64,000 nucleotides of DNA from JB111 sp052093225. GTDB taxonomy: Bacteria; Actinomycetota; Actinomycetes; Actinomycetales; Actinomycetaceae. The stretch's first letter is position 1; every line of letters begins with the position of its first letter. Positions 55,135 to 63,446 of this stretch are shown in pieces. The notes beneath the pieces were generated by a model. It did no database searches, was not told the origin of the DNA, and saw only the letters and a program-made list of their open reading frames with translations. The position numbers and the translations under genes are program-made. Location: the NCBI GenBank assembly GCA_052093225.1, contig JBQDDG010000003.1, positions 40,005 to 104,004 of the forward strand, in the 5' to 3' direction.

Positions 55135-55533
55135 ATGGCCGAGACACCCACCTCCTGGCTCGACGAGCTCGCGTCGACCGACGCGCACCTGCACGCCACG
55201 CTCGAGGGGCGACGCGAGCAGCTCTCCCGCGAGGCGTGGTCGAGGCGGGTGGTCGAGGCGGAGGCCGCGCTCGCGCAGGCGCGGTCGACGATCGCGCTCC
55301 AGGACCGGCTCCTGCGCGACCTCACCCACCGGCACGTGGAGCTCGAGGCGGAGCTCCAGGCGGCCCAGGGCGCCGGGGACGAGGCGGGAGCCGCGGGCGA
55401 CGCCGCCACGCAGGCGGACTCCGACGTGCCCGTCGGCGCGGGGGCTCCCACGAGCCGGCTACGGGTCGCGGTCACCGATCCGGTACGGGCGCTGCGCGCC
55501 GTGCGCCGCCGGCTGCCCGGGGGGTCGCAGTGA
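55135..55533 (+). CDS. Small coiled-coil protein upstream of a GT2 gene
   Basis: 132 residues: a heptad-like helical region (about 10-85: EEGRREQLSREAW-type, RVVEAEAALAQARSTIALQDRLLRDLTHRHVELEAELQAAQ), then a Gly/Ala/Asp linker and a basic amphipathic end VTDPVRALRAVRRRLPGG similar to the C-termini of neighbouring glycosyltransferases. It could be a scaffold or membrane tether for the GT2 that overlaps it (GTGA). I do not recognise a family. Confidence 0.72.
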   Translation: MAETPTSWLDELASTDAHLHATLEGRREQLSREAWSRRVVEAEAALAQARSTIALQDRLLRDLTHRHVELEAELQAAQGAGDEAGAAGDAATQADSDVPVGAGAPTSRLRVAVTDPVRALRAVRRRLPGGSQ

Positions 55534-57176
55534 GCGCAGGTAGGCCCGTGGACGGTACGACGGCGGCCGGTCCGACGCCGGCCGACACGGCGGAGGGCGT
55601 GACGACGGAGCCCCCGCGCGTGACCCTGCTCGTGCTGCCCGGCGGCGAAGAGGCGGTCGGGCGCACGCTGGCCTCCGTCGAGGCCCAGGGCGACGGCCCG
55701 TGGGAGGTCGTCGAGGTCGGCGAGACCGTCGAAGTCGCCGGGCCCGGGTGGGCCGCCGGCGAGGCAGTCGAGGCCGGCGGGCCCGGGAGGGACGCTGACG
55801 TCGGCGGTGAGACCAGGGCGGACGCGGTCGATGCCACGCCTGCTGCACCGACCGGGCAGCGGGCACCGGACCTGGCCTCCGCGGCCGCGCACGCCCGCGG
55901 CACCTGGGTGGGCGTCCTCGGCGCCGGGGACACCCTCGAGCCCGGCGTCCTGCCCACGATGCTCGACGCGCTCGACGCCGCCCCGAGTGTCCGCGTCGTC
56001 CACGCGGACGAGCGCCTCCCGGACGGCCGCGTGCACGCCAAGCCGTCGTGGATGCCGCGGGCGCTCGACCACCTCGACGTCCTCGGCCGGCTCACGCTTG
56101 TGCGCGCGGACCTGCTCGCCGAGGTCGGCGGGCTCACCGACGACCCGGCCGCGGAGTGGGACCTCCACCTGCGGCTCGCCGAGCACCTGGGGGCGGGCGA
56201 CCCGGCCTCCCCCAGCCCCGACGTCCTCCACCTGCCGCTCGTCTCCGTCGCCCGCGCCGGTGATCCGGCCGAGCTCCTCGACGACGGCGCCCCCGCCGTC
56301 GCCCGTTCGCTCGCACGCCGCGGGTCGGACGCACGGGTGGTGGCGTCCGGGGCCGCGGCACCCGACCATCTCACCCTCGACCGGGACCTGCCGCATGCTC
56401 CCCGGGTCACCGTCGTCGTCCCCACGGGCGGCGGCCGGCGCCCGACCGCCGCCGGCGAGGTCCGCTCCGTCGACGTCGCCCTGCGCACCCTGCTCGAGGT
56501 GACGGACTACCCCGACTACGACGTCGTCGTCGTCACCTCGGAGGGGGCCGACCCGGCGCTCACGGCGGACCTGGCCGCGCTCGACCCACGCGTCTCGGTC
56601 GTCGCCGCGCCCGGCGCGTTCAGCTTCTCGCGCTCGGTCAACGTCGGCGTCGAGGCGGCAGGCGGCGAGCTCGTGCTGCTCCTCAACGACGACACGGAGA
56701 TCATCGACCCGACCTGGCTCCGGGACCTCGTCGCGATCGCCCTCGAGGACGGCATCGGCGCCGTCGGGGCATGCCTGCTGTACGGGGACGGCAGCGTGCA
56801 GCACGCGGGCATCGTCATGAGCGCCGACCGCACGCCGTCCCACCTCCTCGCGCACGAGCGCGACGGCGCGCCCCGGTTCGGGGTGGGCACGGCGGACCTG
56901 GAGTTCCTCGCCGTCACGGCGGCCTGCCTGCTCACGCCCCGGGCGGCGTTCGAGCGCGTCGGGGGCCTGAGCGAGGCGCTGCCGCTCAGTTACAACGACG
57001 TCGACTACTGCCTCAAGCTCCGGGCCGTCGGGCTGCGCACGGTGTGCGCGTCCAGCGTGCGGGTGATCCACCACGAGTCCGTCACCCGGGATGCGCGGGT
57101 CACCGACCGCGAGCACGCCGCGGTCACGTGGTGGTCCGGCGCCACGGCGCTCGACCCCTGGTACTGGGGGGTCTGA
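55530..57176 (+). CDS. Two-domain GT2 glycosyltransferase, first domain degenerate
   Basis: 548 residues. The first GT-A-like half (about 30-290) keeps GTWVGVLGAGDTLEPGVLP and VRADLLAEVGGLTDD...WDLHLRLAEHLGAG but lacks a clear nucleotide-binding N-terminus. The second half (about 295-548) is complete: VTVVVPTGG, FSFSRSVNVGVEAAGGELVLLLNDDTEI, IGAVGACLLYGDGSVQHAGIV and DVDYCLKLRAVGLRTV. Tandem GT2 enzymes build repeating glycans. GTG start at 55530. Confidence 0.85.
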   Translation: MSAGRPVDGTTAAGPTPADTAEGVTTEPPRVTLLVLPGGEEAVGRTLASVEAQGDGPWEVVEVGETVEVAGPGWAAGEAVEAGGPGRDADVGGETRADAVDATPAAPTGQRAPDLASAAAHARGTWVGVLGAGDTLEPGVLPTMLDALDAAPSVRVVHADERLPDGRVHAKPSWMPRALDHLDVLGRLTLVRADLLAEVGGLTDDPAAEWDLHLRLAEHLGAGDPASPSPDVLHLPLVSVARAGDPAELLDDGAPAVARSLARRGSDARVVASGAAAPDHLTLDRDLPHAPRVTVVVPTGGGRRPTAAGEVRSVDVALRTLLEVTDYPDYDVVVVTSEGADPALTADLAALDPRVSVVAAPGAFSFSRSVNVGVEAAGGELVLLLNDDTEIIDPTWLRDLVAIALEDGIGAVGACLLYGDGSVQHAGIVMSADRTPSHLLAHERDGAPRFGVGTADLEFLAVTAACLLTPRAAFERVGGLSEALPLSYNDVDYCLKLRAVGLRTVCASSVRVIHHESVTRDARVTDREHAAVTWWSGATALDPWYWGV

Positions 57177-57270
57177 ACCGGCCCGGCGCCGGCACGAGCA
57201 CCGGCACCACCACCGGCACCAGGACCGGGGCCGGGGCCGGGACCGGGACCAGCACGAGCACCCGCCCCGG
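57177..57270. repeat. Low-complexity ACCGG-rich spacer
   Basis: Repeated GGCACCACC/GGACCGGGGCC units between convergent genes; no other feature seen. Confidence 0.5.
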
Positions 57271-58473
57271 TCAGGAGAACAGCGCGATCCCGTAGACGGC
57301 GAAGAGCACGAGGTGGATGGCGCCGTGCATCGCCGTCACGCGGGGCGCGGAGAAGGTCGCCACCGACAGCAGCAGGGTGACCCCGAGCAGGAGGAGGTCC
57401 GCCGGGGACGCCGCGAGGACCACGTCCTGCCCGGTGAGGGCGCCGATGACGAGCACCGCCGGGATCGTCAGGCCCACCGTGGACACGAGCGCCCCGTGGC
57501 AGAGGTTGCTCACCCGCTGCACCTCGCCGGCGAGCGCCGCCCGCACCGAGGTGATCGACTCCGGCAGGAACACGATCATCGCGATGAGCACGCCGGACAG
57601 CGCCACGGGTGCCCCGAGCCGGCCCAGACCGTCATCGAGCAGGGTGGCCATGTCGTGCGAGAGCAGCACGATGGGGAGCACGGTGGCGACGAGCAGGCCG
57701 GCCCGCAGCAGGAGCTCGGTGCGGTGCTCCGCGACGACGGCGCCCAGCCCCGATCCGCCGCCCACCCGGCCGTCGCGGACCTCCGTACCGGCCTCCGTGG
57801 CCGCGCCGCGCCCGGTGCCGGGACCGGCGGCCTCGGCCACCGGTCGCACGCGCGGGTCGACCTCGCGGAAGTCCTCCGCCTGTGCGCCGATCTGTCGGTA
57901 GAGGAAGAAGGCGTACAGCACGGCGGTGAGGACGACGACGGGGACGGCCTGCGCCGTCGTGAACGTGCCGCCCTCGGCGATGACGGCGGGCAGGGCGAAC
58001 GCCGTCGCGGCGAGCACGACCGTCATGGCGAGGTAGGCCGAGGTGCCCGTCCGGTTGTGCGCGAGCTCGCCGTGCCGGAGCCCGCCGACCAGCAGGGAGA
58101 GCCCGATGACGAGGTTGAGGATGATCATCGCCACGGCGATCACCGAGTCGCGGGCGATGGTCGCGTGGTCCCCCGGGCCGAGCATCACCGCGGCGATGAG
58201 GACGACCTCGATGACAACGATCGACAGGGTGAGCACGAGCGACCCGTAGGGGTCCCCGAGCCGCCGGGCGAGGTGCTCGGCCTCGCCCACCACGCCGAAC
58301 GCGCAGACGAGGATGACTCCGACGATCGCCGCGAGCGCCCCGACCAGCAGCGGCGCGGGCACCGGTGGCTCGAGCAGGGGTCCGGTCAGGGCGACGGCGA
58401 CGACGGCGAGCCAGCCGAGGCCGAGGCGCGTGAGCGCGGAGGGGGTGAGGACGGTACGCACGGTGGTGGACAT
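57271..58473 (-). CDS. Calcium:proton antiporter, ChaA-like
   Basis: 400 residues, eleven or so membrane segments, CaCA superfamily. Two inverted halves: VVGEAEHLARRLGDPYGSLVLTLSIVVIEVVLIAAVML in the first and FLPESITSVRAALAGEVQRVSNLCHGALVSTVGLTIPAVL in the second, with conserved Glu residues for Ca2+. A hydrophilic Gly/Glu/Arg loop (about 190-240) separates them. The ATG at 58473 is taken (a TTG one codon earlier is possible). The predicted leader carries twin hairpins. Confidence 0.92.
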   Translation of the reverse strand: MSTTVRTVLTPSALTRLGLGWLAVVAVALTGPLLEPPVPAPLLVGALAAIVGVILVCAFGVVGEAEHLARRLGDPYGSLVLTLSIVVIEVVLIAAVMLGPGDHATIARDSVIAVAMIILNLVIGLSLLVGGLRHGELAHNRTGTSAYLAMTVVLAATAFALPAVIAEGGTFTTAQAVPVVVLTAVLYAFFLYRQIGAQAEDFREVDPRVRPVAEAAGPGTGRGAATEAGTEVRDGRVGGGSGLGAVVAEHRTELLLRAGLLVATVLPIVLLSHDMATLLDDGLGRLGAPVALSGVLIAMIVFLPESITSVRAALAGEVQRVSNLCHGALVSTVGLTIPAVLVIGALTGQDVVLAASPADLLLLGVTLLLSVATFSAPRVTAMHGAIHLVLFAVYGIALFS

Positions 58474-58492
58474 CAACTGATCCGGCCTGTTC

Positions 58493-58540
58493 CACGGGGC
58501 CGTCCCCGTGCCGTACGAACCGGACGGGCCGTCCCGTCCG
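58493..58540 (-). promoter_or_regulatory. Twin-hairpin leader of the Ca2+/H+ antiporter
   Basis: Two perfect stems with identical loops: CACGGGG-ACGG-CCCCGTG (58493-58510) and CGGACGGG-ACGG-CCCGTCCG (58521-58540), on the minus-strand transcript, 10 nt apart. They lie between the predicted start (~58560) and the ATG. Confidence 0.45.
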
Positions 58541-58566
58541 TGGCGGTGGCTGCACGCGCCGGGAAA

Positions 58567-58572
58567 AGGTTA
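58567..58572 (-). promoter_or_regulatory. -10 box of the antiporter gene
   Basis: TAACCT on the minus strand; predicted start near 58560 gives a leader of ~87 nt. Confidence 0.4.
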
Positions 58573-58602
58573 CGACACCGGTCCGGCGGAGTCGGTGGGG
58601 CC

Positions 58603-58617
58603 GCTCACCGGGTGAGC
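58603..58617. promoter_or_regulatory. 15-bp dyad GCTCACC-G-GGTGAGC
   Basis: Perfect 7-1-7 inverted repeat upstream of the antiporter -10 and just past the stop of the glycosyltransferase operon. Could be an operator; too tight a loop for a good terminator. Confidence 0.4.
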
Positions 58618-58646
58618 AACCTGACCAGGGACGTCGGCGCCGTCGG

Positions 58647-60005
58647 CTACCGCCCGAGGCGGCGGCGCACCTTCCGTGCCACTCCCCGGGGCCCGTCGGC
58701 GCGCAGCGTGCGCAGGGCGCCGGCGGCGTCCGCCCGCAGGCGCGTGGCGCGCGAGACCTGACCCGGCTCGAGGCCGGCCTCCCGCTCGGCGGCGAGCCGT
58801 CCGGCGTCGGCGGAACGATGGGGGTCCCGGCAGAACTCGACGAGCGGGGCGAGCGCCTCGGTCCAGGTGTGCGTCGCGGCCACCCGGGCGACGGCGTCGC
58901 GCGCCTGCGTCATGCGCACCTCATCGGTGAGCAGGACGGTCAGGGCGTCCGCGAGCGCGCCCACGTCCTCGGCCGGGACCGCCTCGCCGAGGCCCTCGCC
59001 GGTGACGAGGGCACCGAAGTGGTCGCCGTCCGTGCAGACGATCGGCAGCCCGGCCCACAGGTAGTCGAGGATGCGGGTGCGGAAGCTGAACGCGGTCTCG
59101 ACGTGGTCGAAGTGGGCGGAGACCCCGATGTCGGCGTCGAGCAGGTAGTCGGCGCGGCGCTCGTAGGGCACCCAGTCCTCGTTGAAGAACACGTGGGTGC
59201 CGGTGAGGCCGAGCTCGTCGGAGAGCTCGCGGGTGCGCACCGCCATCGCCATCTCGGGCACGTCCGGGTTGGGGTGCTTCATCCCGAGGAAGTACAGGCG
59301 CAGGTCCGGCACCGCCGCGCGGGCCCGGTCGACGGCGCGGATCACGGTGAGCGGGTCGAACCAGTTGTAGACGCCGCCGCCCCACAGGACCACCGGGTCG
59401 TCGGCGCCGATGCCCTCGACGACGCCCTTGATGCCGTGCTCGCGCTGCACCGGCGCCGCGGCGTCCATGCCGAACGGGACGACGTCGATGAGCGAACGCA
59501 GGGAGGTGTCGGCGTCGTAGGTGTCGGGGTTGACCCGGCCGGCCGCCGCGAGGTGACCGATCCACAGGTCCCGCTGCTTGCCCGAGGCACACAGGAAGAA
59601 GTCGCCGCGCCGCGCCTGGGCGCCGAGCTCGGTGAGTGCGCGGGCGAGCGCCGCGTGGCGCTCGGGCGCGGGCCGGAAGCGCTCCACCTCGAGCGACTCG
59701 AGGTGGAAGGGGTCGTAGAGGTCGACGACGAGGACGACGCCCGAGTCCTGCAGCCAGTCGAACGTGGCGACGATGTAGCCCTGGACGACGACCACGTCGG
59801 CGGCCTCGACCTCCGCGCGGAACTCCTCCACGGTGGTCCGCGCCGTCGTGAACCCCTCCCCCTTCCGCGAGCAGTCGCCGAAGGTCAGCAGGCGGACGTC
59901 GTGCTCCGCGCCGAGCGCGCGGGCGATCTCGAACGCACGGATCGCGGGGCCGGCCATGCGCTCGGCGAGCGTGTCGAGCGTGACGACGAGGATGCGGCGG
60001 CTCAT
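58647..60005 (-). CDS. GT4-type glycosyltransferase
   Basis: 452 residues, GT-B fold: MSRRILVVTLDTLAERMAGPAIRAFEIARALGAEH, VVLWGGGVYNWFDPLTVIRAVDRA, HVFFNEDWVPYERRADYLLDADIGVSAHFDHVETAFSFRTRILDYLWAGLPIVCTDGDHF. The AFSFRTRILDYLWAG pattern is typical of glycosyltransferases linked to ABC-exported polysaccharides. Overlaps the ABC ATPase gene by ATGA, so it belongs to the wzm-wzt operon. Confidence 0.9.
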   Translation of the reverse strand: MSRRILVVTLDTLAERMAGPAIRAFEIARALGAEHDVRLLTFGDCSRKGEGFTTARTTVEEFRAEVEAADVVVVQGYIVATFDWLQDSGVVLVVDLYDPFHLESLEVERFRPAPERHAALARALTELGAQARRGDFFLCASGKQRDLWIGHLAAAGRVNPDTYDADTSLRSLIDVVPFGMDAAAPVQREHGIKGVVEGIGADDPVVLWGGGVYNWFDPLTVIRAVDRARAAVPDLRLYFLGMKHPNPDVPEMAMAVRTRELSDELGLTGTHVFFNEDWVPYERRADYLLDADIGVSAHFDHVETAFSFRTRILDYLWAGLPIVCTDGDHFGALVTGEGLGEAVPAEDVGALADALTVLLTDEVRMTQARDAVARVAATHTWTEALAPLVEFCRDPHRSADAGRLAAEREAGLEPGQVSRATRLRADAAGALRTLRADGPRGVARKVRRRLGR

Positions 60006-61261
60006 CGAGTGCCTCCCTGGTCGGTGCCGTCGGTCGGGTGCGCGGCGGGCTCCGGGGCGCCGGACGGGACCGCCCAGGCGGAGCCGGACTGGATGTAGCC
60101 GCCCCACCAGCGCTTCGCGCCGTTCTCGACGACGAACCGCGCCGAGTCCCGCACCTGGTCGTAGGTGTGCTGCGTCGTGTCGTCCGTGAGCGAGGTGATG
60201 ACGACGTAGCCGCCGGGGGCGAACGGGACCTTCCCGGCGGCGCAGTCGATGACGCCGCGACCGCGCACCGTGCCGAGCCGCGGGCCGTCGTCGAACGTGT
60301 TCGACGCCCACAGGTACGTGCCGTCGGTGTGCTCGATGCCGATCCCCATCACCGGGTCGGTGACGTCCTCGTGGGCCTCGTAGTGCACCCGGACGGTCAT
60401 GTCCTCGCCCTGCCGGACGGGGCTGCCCGGCCCGCCGGCGCCGAAGACCTCGACCTCCTCGATCGTCAGTTCGCCGGAGCCCCAGTGGGTGCGCCCCTTG
60501 TCGTCGAGCCGGGTCGAGGCGTGGGTGGAGTCGAGGTACTGCTCGAGGACGTCCGAGGCACGGCCGACGGCGCGCAGGTCGCCGTGGTCGAGCCACGCGG
60601 CCTGGTCGGCCATCGTGCGCAGCGTCGGCATCGAGTGCGAGACCACGACGACGGTGCGGCCCTCGCGCCGGAACTGGGCGAACTTGGCAGCGCACTTCTC
60701 CTGGAAGGCGGCGTCACCCACGGCGAGGACCTCGTCGACGACGAGGATCTCCGGGTCGACGTGGATGGCGACGGAGAACCCGAGGCGCACGTACATGCCC
60801 GAGGAGTAGTTCTTCACGGGCTGGTCGATGAACTGCTCGACGCCGGAGAAGCCCACGATGTCGTCGAACTTCGCATCGATCTCGGGCTTCGTCATGCCGA
60901 GGATCGAGCCGTTGAGGTAGATGTTGTCGCGGCCCGAGAGCTCGGGGTGGAAGCCGGAACCGACCTCGAGGAGCGCGGCCATCCGGCCGCGGGTCGTGAT
61001 CGAGCCCGATGTGGGGTACAGGATCTTCGCCAGGCACTTGAGCAGCGTGGACTTGCCCGACCCGTTGTCCCCGACGAGCGCGAACGTCGTCGCCTCGGGG
61101 ATCTCCAGGGAGACGTCCTTCAGCGCCCAGAAGTCCTCGTGGACGGAGCGTCGCCGGCGCATGACGGCGGCCTTCAGGGTCTGGTTGCGCTCGTGGTAGA
61201 CGCGGAACTTCTTCGAGACGTTCTCGACGCTGATCGCCGAACCGGCGCTCGGGGTGTTCAC
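60002..61261 (-). CDS. Polysaccharide ABC exporter ATPase (Wzt-like) with carbohydrate-binding tail
   Basis: 419 residues. Walker A VGDNGSGKST (63-72), Q-loop, signature YSSGMYVRLGFSVA, Walker B ILVVDEVLAVGD, H-switch VVVSHSM. A C-terminal domain (about 260-400; IEEVEVFGAGGPGSPVRQGEDMTVRVHYEAHE, GIGIEHTDGTYLWASNTFDDG) is the Wzt-type beta-sandwich that recognises the polymer's end before export. GTG at 61261 overlaps the permease stop. Confidence 0.95.
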   Translation of the reverse strand: MNTPSAGSAISVENVSKKFRVYHERNQTLKAAVMRRRRSVHEDFWALKDVSLEIPEATTFALVGDNGSGKSTLLKCLAKILYPTSGSITTRGRMAALLEVGSGFHPELSGRDNIYLNGSILGMTKPEIDAKFDDIVGFSGVEQFIDQPVKNYSSGMYVRLGFSVAIHVDPEILVVDEVLAVGDAAFQEKCAAKFAQFRREGRTVVVVSHSMPTLRTMADQAAWLDHGDLRAVGRASDVLEQYLDSTHASTRLDDKGRTHWGSGELTIEEVEVFGAGGPGSPVRQGEDMTVRVHYEAHEDVTDPVMGIGIEHTDGTYLWASNTFDDGPRLGTVRGRGVIDCAAGKVPFAPGGYVVITSLTDDTTQHTYDQVRDSARFVVENGAKRWWGGYIQSGSAWAVPSGAPEPAAHPTDGTDQGGTR

Positions 61262-62091
61262 AGGGCCTCGGCCAGTCCCTTCTCGTGCCGCGAGAACAGG
61301 TGGGCGCCGACGACGAACGCGCCGATCGCCCACGCGAGGACGACGAGGGTCGTGCTCAGCTCCGGCAGGCGGTTGTCGTAGAGCAGGTTGCGGAAGACCT
61401 CCGCGAACTGCACCAGGGGGTTGAGGAGGTAGATGTCGAGGATCGAGAGGGGCCCGACGATGTCCCCCAGGCGGTCCGACTGCTCGGCGACGAGGCGGAC
61501 CGGGTAGACGATCGGGGTGAGGTAGAACCACATCTGGAACAGGATCGTCACGAAGTGCTGGGTGTCGCGGAAGTAGACGTTGGCGATCGAGGCGAGCAGG
61601 CCGGCCCCCATGGCGAAGATCGCGAACACGCCCATCGCGAGGACGACGAGCGGCAGCAGCGGCAGCGGGTTCGCGCCCACGATCAGCAGCACGATCGTGA
61701 GGACGCCCATCTCGATCGACCAGGTGAACAGCCAGGAGGCCACCGTGGAGACGATGAGCGCCCCGCGCGGGAAGTGGACCTTCTTGATGAGGTTCTCGTT
61801 GCCGACCAGGGCGTTCATCGACCCGGTGACGACGTTGGTGAAGAACGTCCACGGCAGCAGCATGCACAGCAGCCAGATCGCGAAGATGTCGATGCCGGAC
61901 GGGTCGCCCGGGTCCGGCTGGATGCGGATGATGAACGCGAAGACGACCGTGTAGATCGCCATGGCGGCCAGCGGGTTGGCGAGCGACCAGAGCTGGCCGA
62001 GCGCCGTCCGGCTGTACTTGCCCTTCACCTCACGCATCGTGAGGTTGACCAGCAGCTCCTTCGAGCCGCGCAGGTCGGTCAGGAACCGCAC
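61258..62091 (-). CDS. Polysaccharide ABC exporter permease (Wzm-like)
   Basis: 277 residues, six membrane segments, ABC-2 family. N-terminal amphipathic LTMREVKGKYSRTALGQLWSLANPLAAMAIYTVVF and central GNENLIKKVHFPRGAL, LASIANVYFRDTQHFVTILFQMWFYLTPIVYP. Forms the channel with the Wzt-like ATPase. The GTG at 62091 has GGAGG about 10 nt upstream; a TACTCT -10 box is at 62152-62147. Confidence 0.95.
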   Translation of the reverse strand: MRFLTDLRGSKELLVNLTMREVKGKYSRTALGQLWSLANPLAAMAIYTVVFAFIIRIQPDPGDPSGIDIFAIWLLCMLLPWTFFTNVVTGSMNALVGNENLIKKVHFPRGALIVSTVASWLFTWSIEMGVLTIVLLIVGANPLPLLPLVVLAMGVFAIFAMGAGLLASIANVYFRDTQHFVTILFQMWFYLTPIVYPVRLVAEQSDRLGDIVGPLSILDIYLLNPLVQFAEVFRNLLYDNRLPELSTTLVVLAWAIGAFVVGAHLFSRHEKGLAEAL

Positions 62092-62146
62092 GTGCGTCCG
62101 TCCTCCCGTGGTGCCGACGGTGCTCCGCGGGCGCGGGGCACGGACC

Positions 62147-62152
62147 AGAGTA
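62147..62152 (-). promoter_or_regulatory. -10 box of the wzm-wzt operon
   Basis: TACTCT on the minus strand; predicted leader about 50 nt. No clear -35. Confidence 0.35.
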
Positions 62153-62157
62153 GACCA

Positions 62158-62187
62158 GCGCCCCGCGGCCATGAGGCCACGGGGCGC
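62158..62187 (-). terminator. Terminator of the NlpC/P60 gene
   Basis: 13-bp stem with one mismatch (GCGCCCCGCGGCC/GGCCACGGGGCGC) and loop ATGA. A second perfect 9-bp stem CTGCGGCCG/CGGCCGCAG lies at 62197-62230. Confidence 0.7.
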
Positions 62188-62252
62188 CGGGTGGAGCTGC
62201 GGCCGGCCGAGGGGGAAGTGTCGGCCGCAGAGGTCGCTCGGACCGCCGGGGA

Positions 62253-63446
62253 TCAGTCGGGCAGGACCCGCAGGTAGGTCGGGCTGCCGCCGACCCAGGA
62301 GTTGGGGCCCTCGCGGGTGCCCATGCCCGGGTTCCAGGCGGCGACGTTCTGACCGTCGCCCAGGTAGATGGCGACGTGGCCGGGCCACCAGATGAGGTCG
62401 CCCGGGCGGGCCTCGCTCGCCGGCACCTGCTCGTAGTGGGCGAACGCGCCCCACATCGTGGTCCGCGGGATCGTCACGCCGTGCTGCGCGTAGACGTAGT
62501 GGGCGAAGCCGATGCAGTCCCAGCCCGACGGCGTCGTGCCGCCCCACCGGTAGGGGGCGCCGATGTAGCCCTGGGCGGTGTCGACGACCTGGTCGCCGAT
62601 CCAGTCGGTCGCCGGGGGCTCCTCGCGCACCTCGTCGCGCGAGGGGAGCTCGGCGACGCGCGTGTCGCGGCGGACGCCGAGCGTGTCGACGCGGTCGCCG
62701 TTCCAGTCGCCGACCATCACGGTGTCGGCGCTGCGCCCGTAGGAGACGACCTGCTCGGCGGCGCCGTCGGAGAGCGTGTTGCGCAGGTGGTAGAGGTTGT
62801 CGCGGCGCACGCCGAGACCGTCGACCCGGTCGCCGTTCCAGTCACCCACGATGACGTGGTCGTCGGTACGGCCGTAGCCGACGACGGTGTCCGCGACGCC
62901 CGTGGCCAGCGTGTTGCGCAGGAAGTACTGGCTGCCCCGGCGCACGGCGATCGTGTCGGTGCCGTTGCCGTCCCAGTCCCCCACGAGGACCTCGTCGCCC
63001 GCGCGGCCGTAGTTGATGACCTGGTCCGCCGGGCCGGAGGAGACCGAGTTGCGGATGAGGAACTGGTTGCCACGGCGCACCGCGAAGGTGTCCACGCCGT
63101 CGCCGTTCCAGTCGCCGACGAAGACCTCGTCGCCGTCGCGCCCGTAGTAGATCGACTGGTGGCCCGGGCTCGCGGAGTTCGACGTCGTGACGGCGAACTC
63201 CTGGCCGCGGCGCACCGCGAGGGTGTCGACGCCGTTGCCGTTGAAGTCACCGACGTACGCGTTGCCGTCGGGGTGCCCGAACCGCATCGTCACCGCGGTC
63301 TGTCCGGAGTGGGAGTTCGTCAGGTGGAACTCGCTGCCGGAGCCGCCGATGTCCCCGCCGGCCGAGGACGAGGCGGGAGGGGCGGACACCACGGCGGCAC
63401 CCAGGACGGTCAGGGTGGCTGCGGTCAGCCGGGTCGAAGCACGCAC
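62253..63446 (-). CDS. NlpC/P60 cell-wall hydrolase with five Asp-rich repeats
   Basis: 397 residues. Signal peptide MRASTRLTAATLTVLGAAVVSAPPASSSAGG, five repeats of exactly 45 residues (YGRxGDxVxVGDWNGDGVDTxAVRRGN), then an NlpC/P60 domain with catalytic Cys311 (GWDCIGFAHYVYAQHG) and His357 (WPGHVAIYLGDG), which cuts peptidoglycan stem peptides. The repeat order is N-terminal here and C-terminal in the SpoIID protein. The GTG at 63446 has GAGGAG 8 nt upstream; an in-frame upstream extension to 63668 has no signal-peptide logic. -10 TAGGGT at 63561-63556. Confidence 0.93.
   Translation of the reverse strand: MRASTRLTAATLTVLGAAVVSAPPASSSAGGDIGGSGSEFHLTNSHSGQTAVTMRFGHPDGNAYVGDFNGNGVDTLAVRRGQEFAVTTSNSASPGHQSIYYGRDGDEVFVGDWNGDGVDTFAVRRGNQFLIRNSVSSGPADQVINYGRAGDEVLVGDWDGNGTDTIAVRRGSQYFLRNTLATGVADTVVGYGRTDDHVIVGDWNGDRVDGLGVRRDNLYHLRNTLSDGAAEQVVSYGRSADTVMVGDWNGDRVDTLGVRRDTRVAELPSRDEVREEPPATDWIGDQVVDTAQGYIGAPYRWGGTTPSGWDCIGFAHYVYAQHGVTIPRTTMWGAFAHYEQVPASEARPGDLIWWPGHVAIYLGDGQNVAAWNPGMGTREGPNSWVGGSPTYLRVLPD

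Noticed and set aside
58603..58617. Terminator of the wzm-wzt-GT operon
   Set aside because: The 7-1-7 dyad leaves almost no loop; listed as a possible operator instead.
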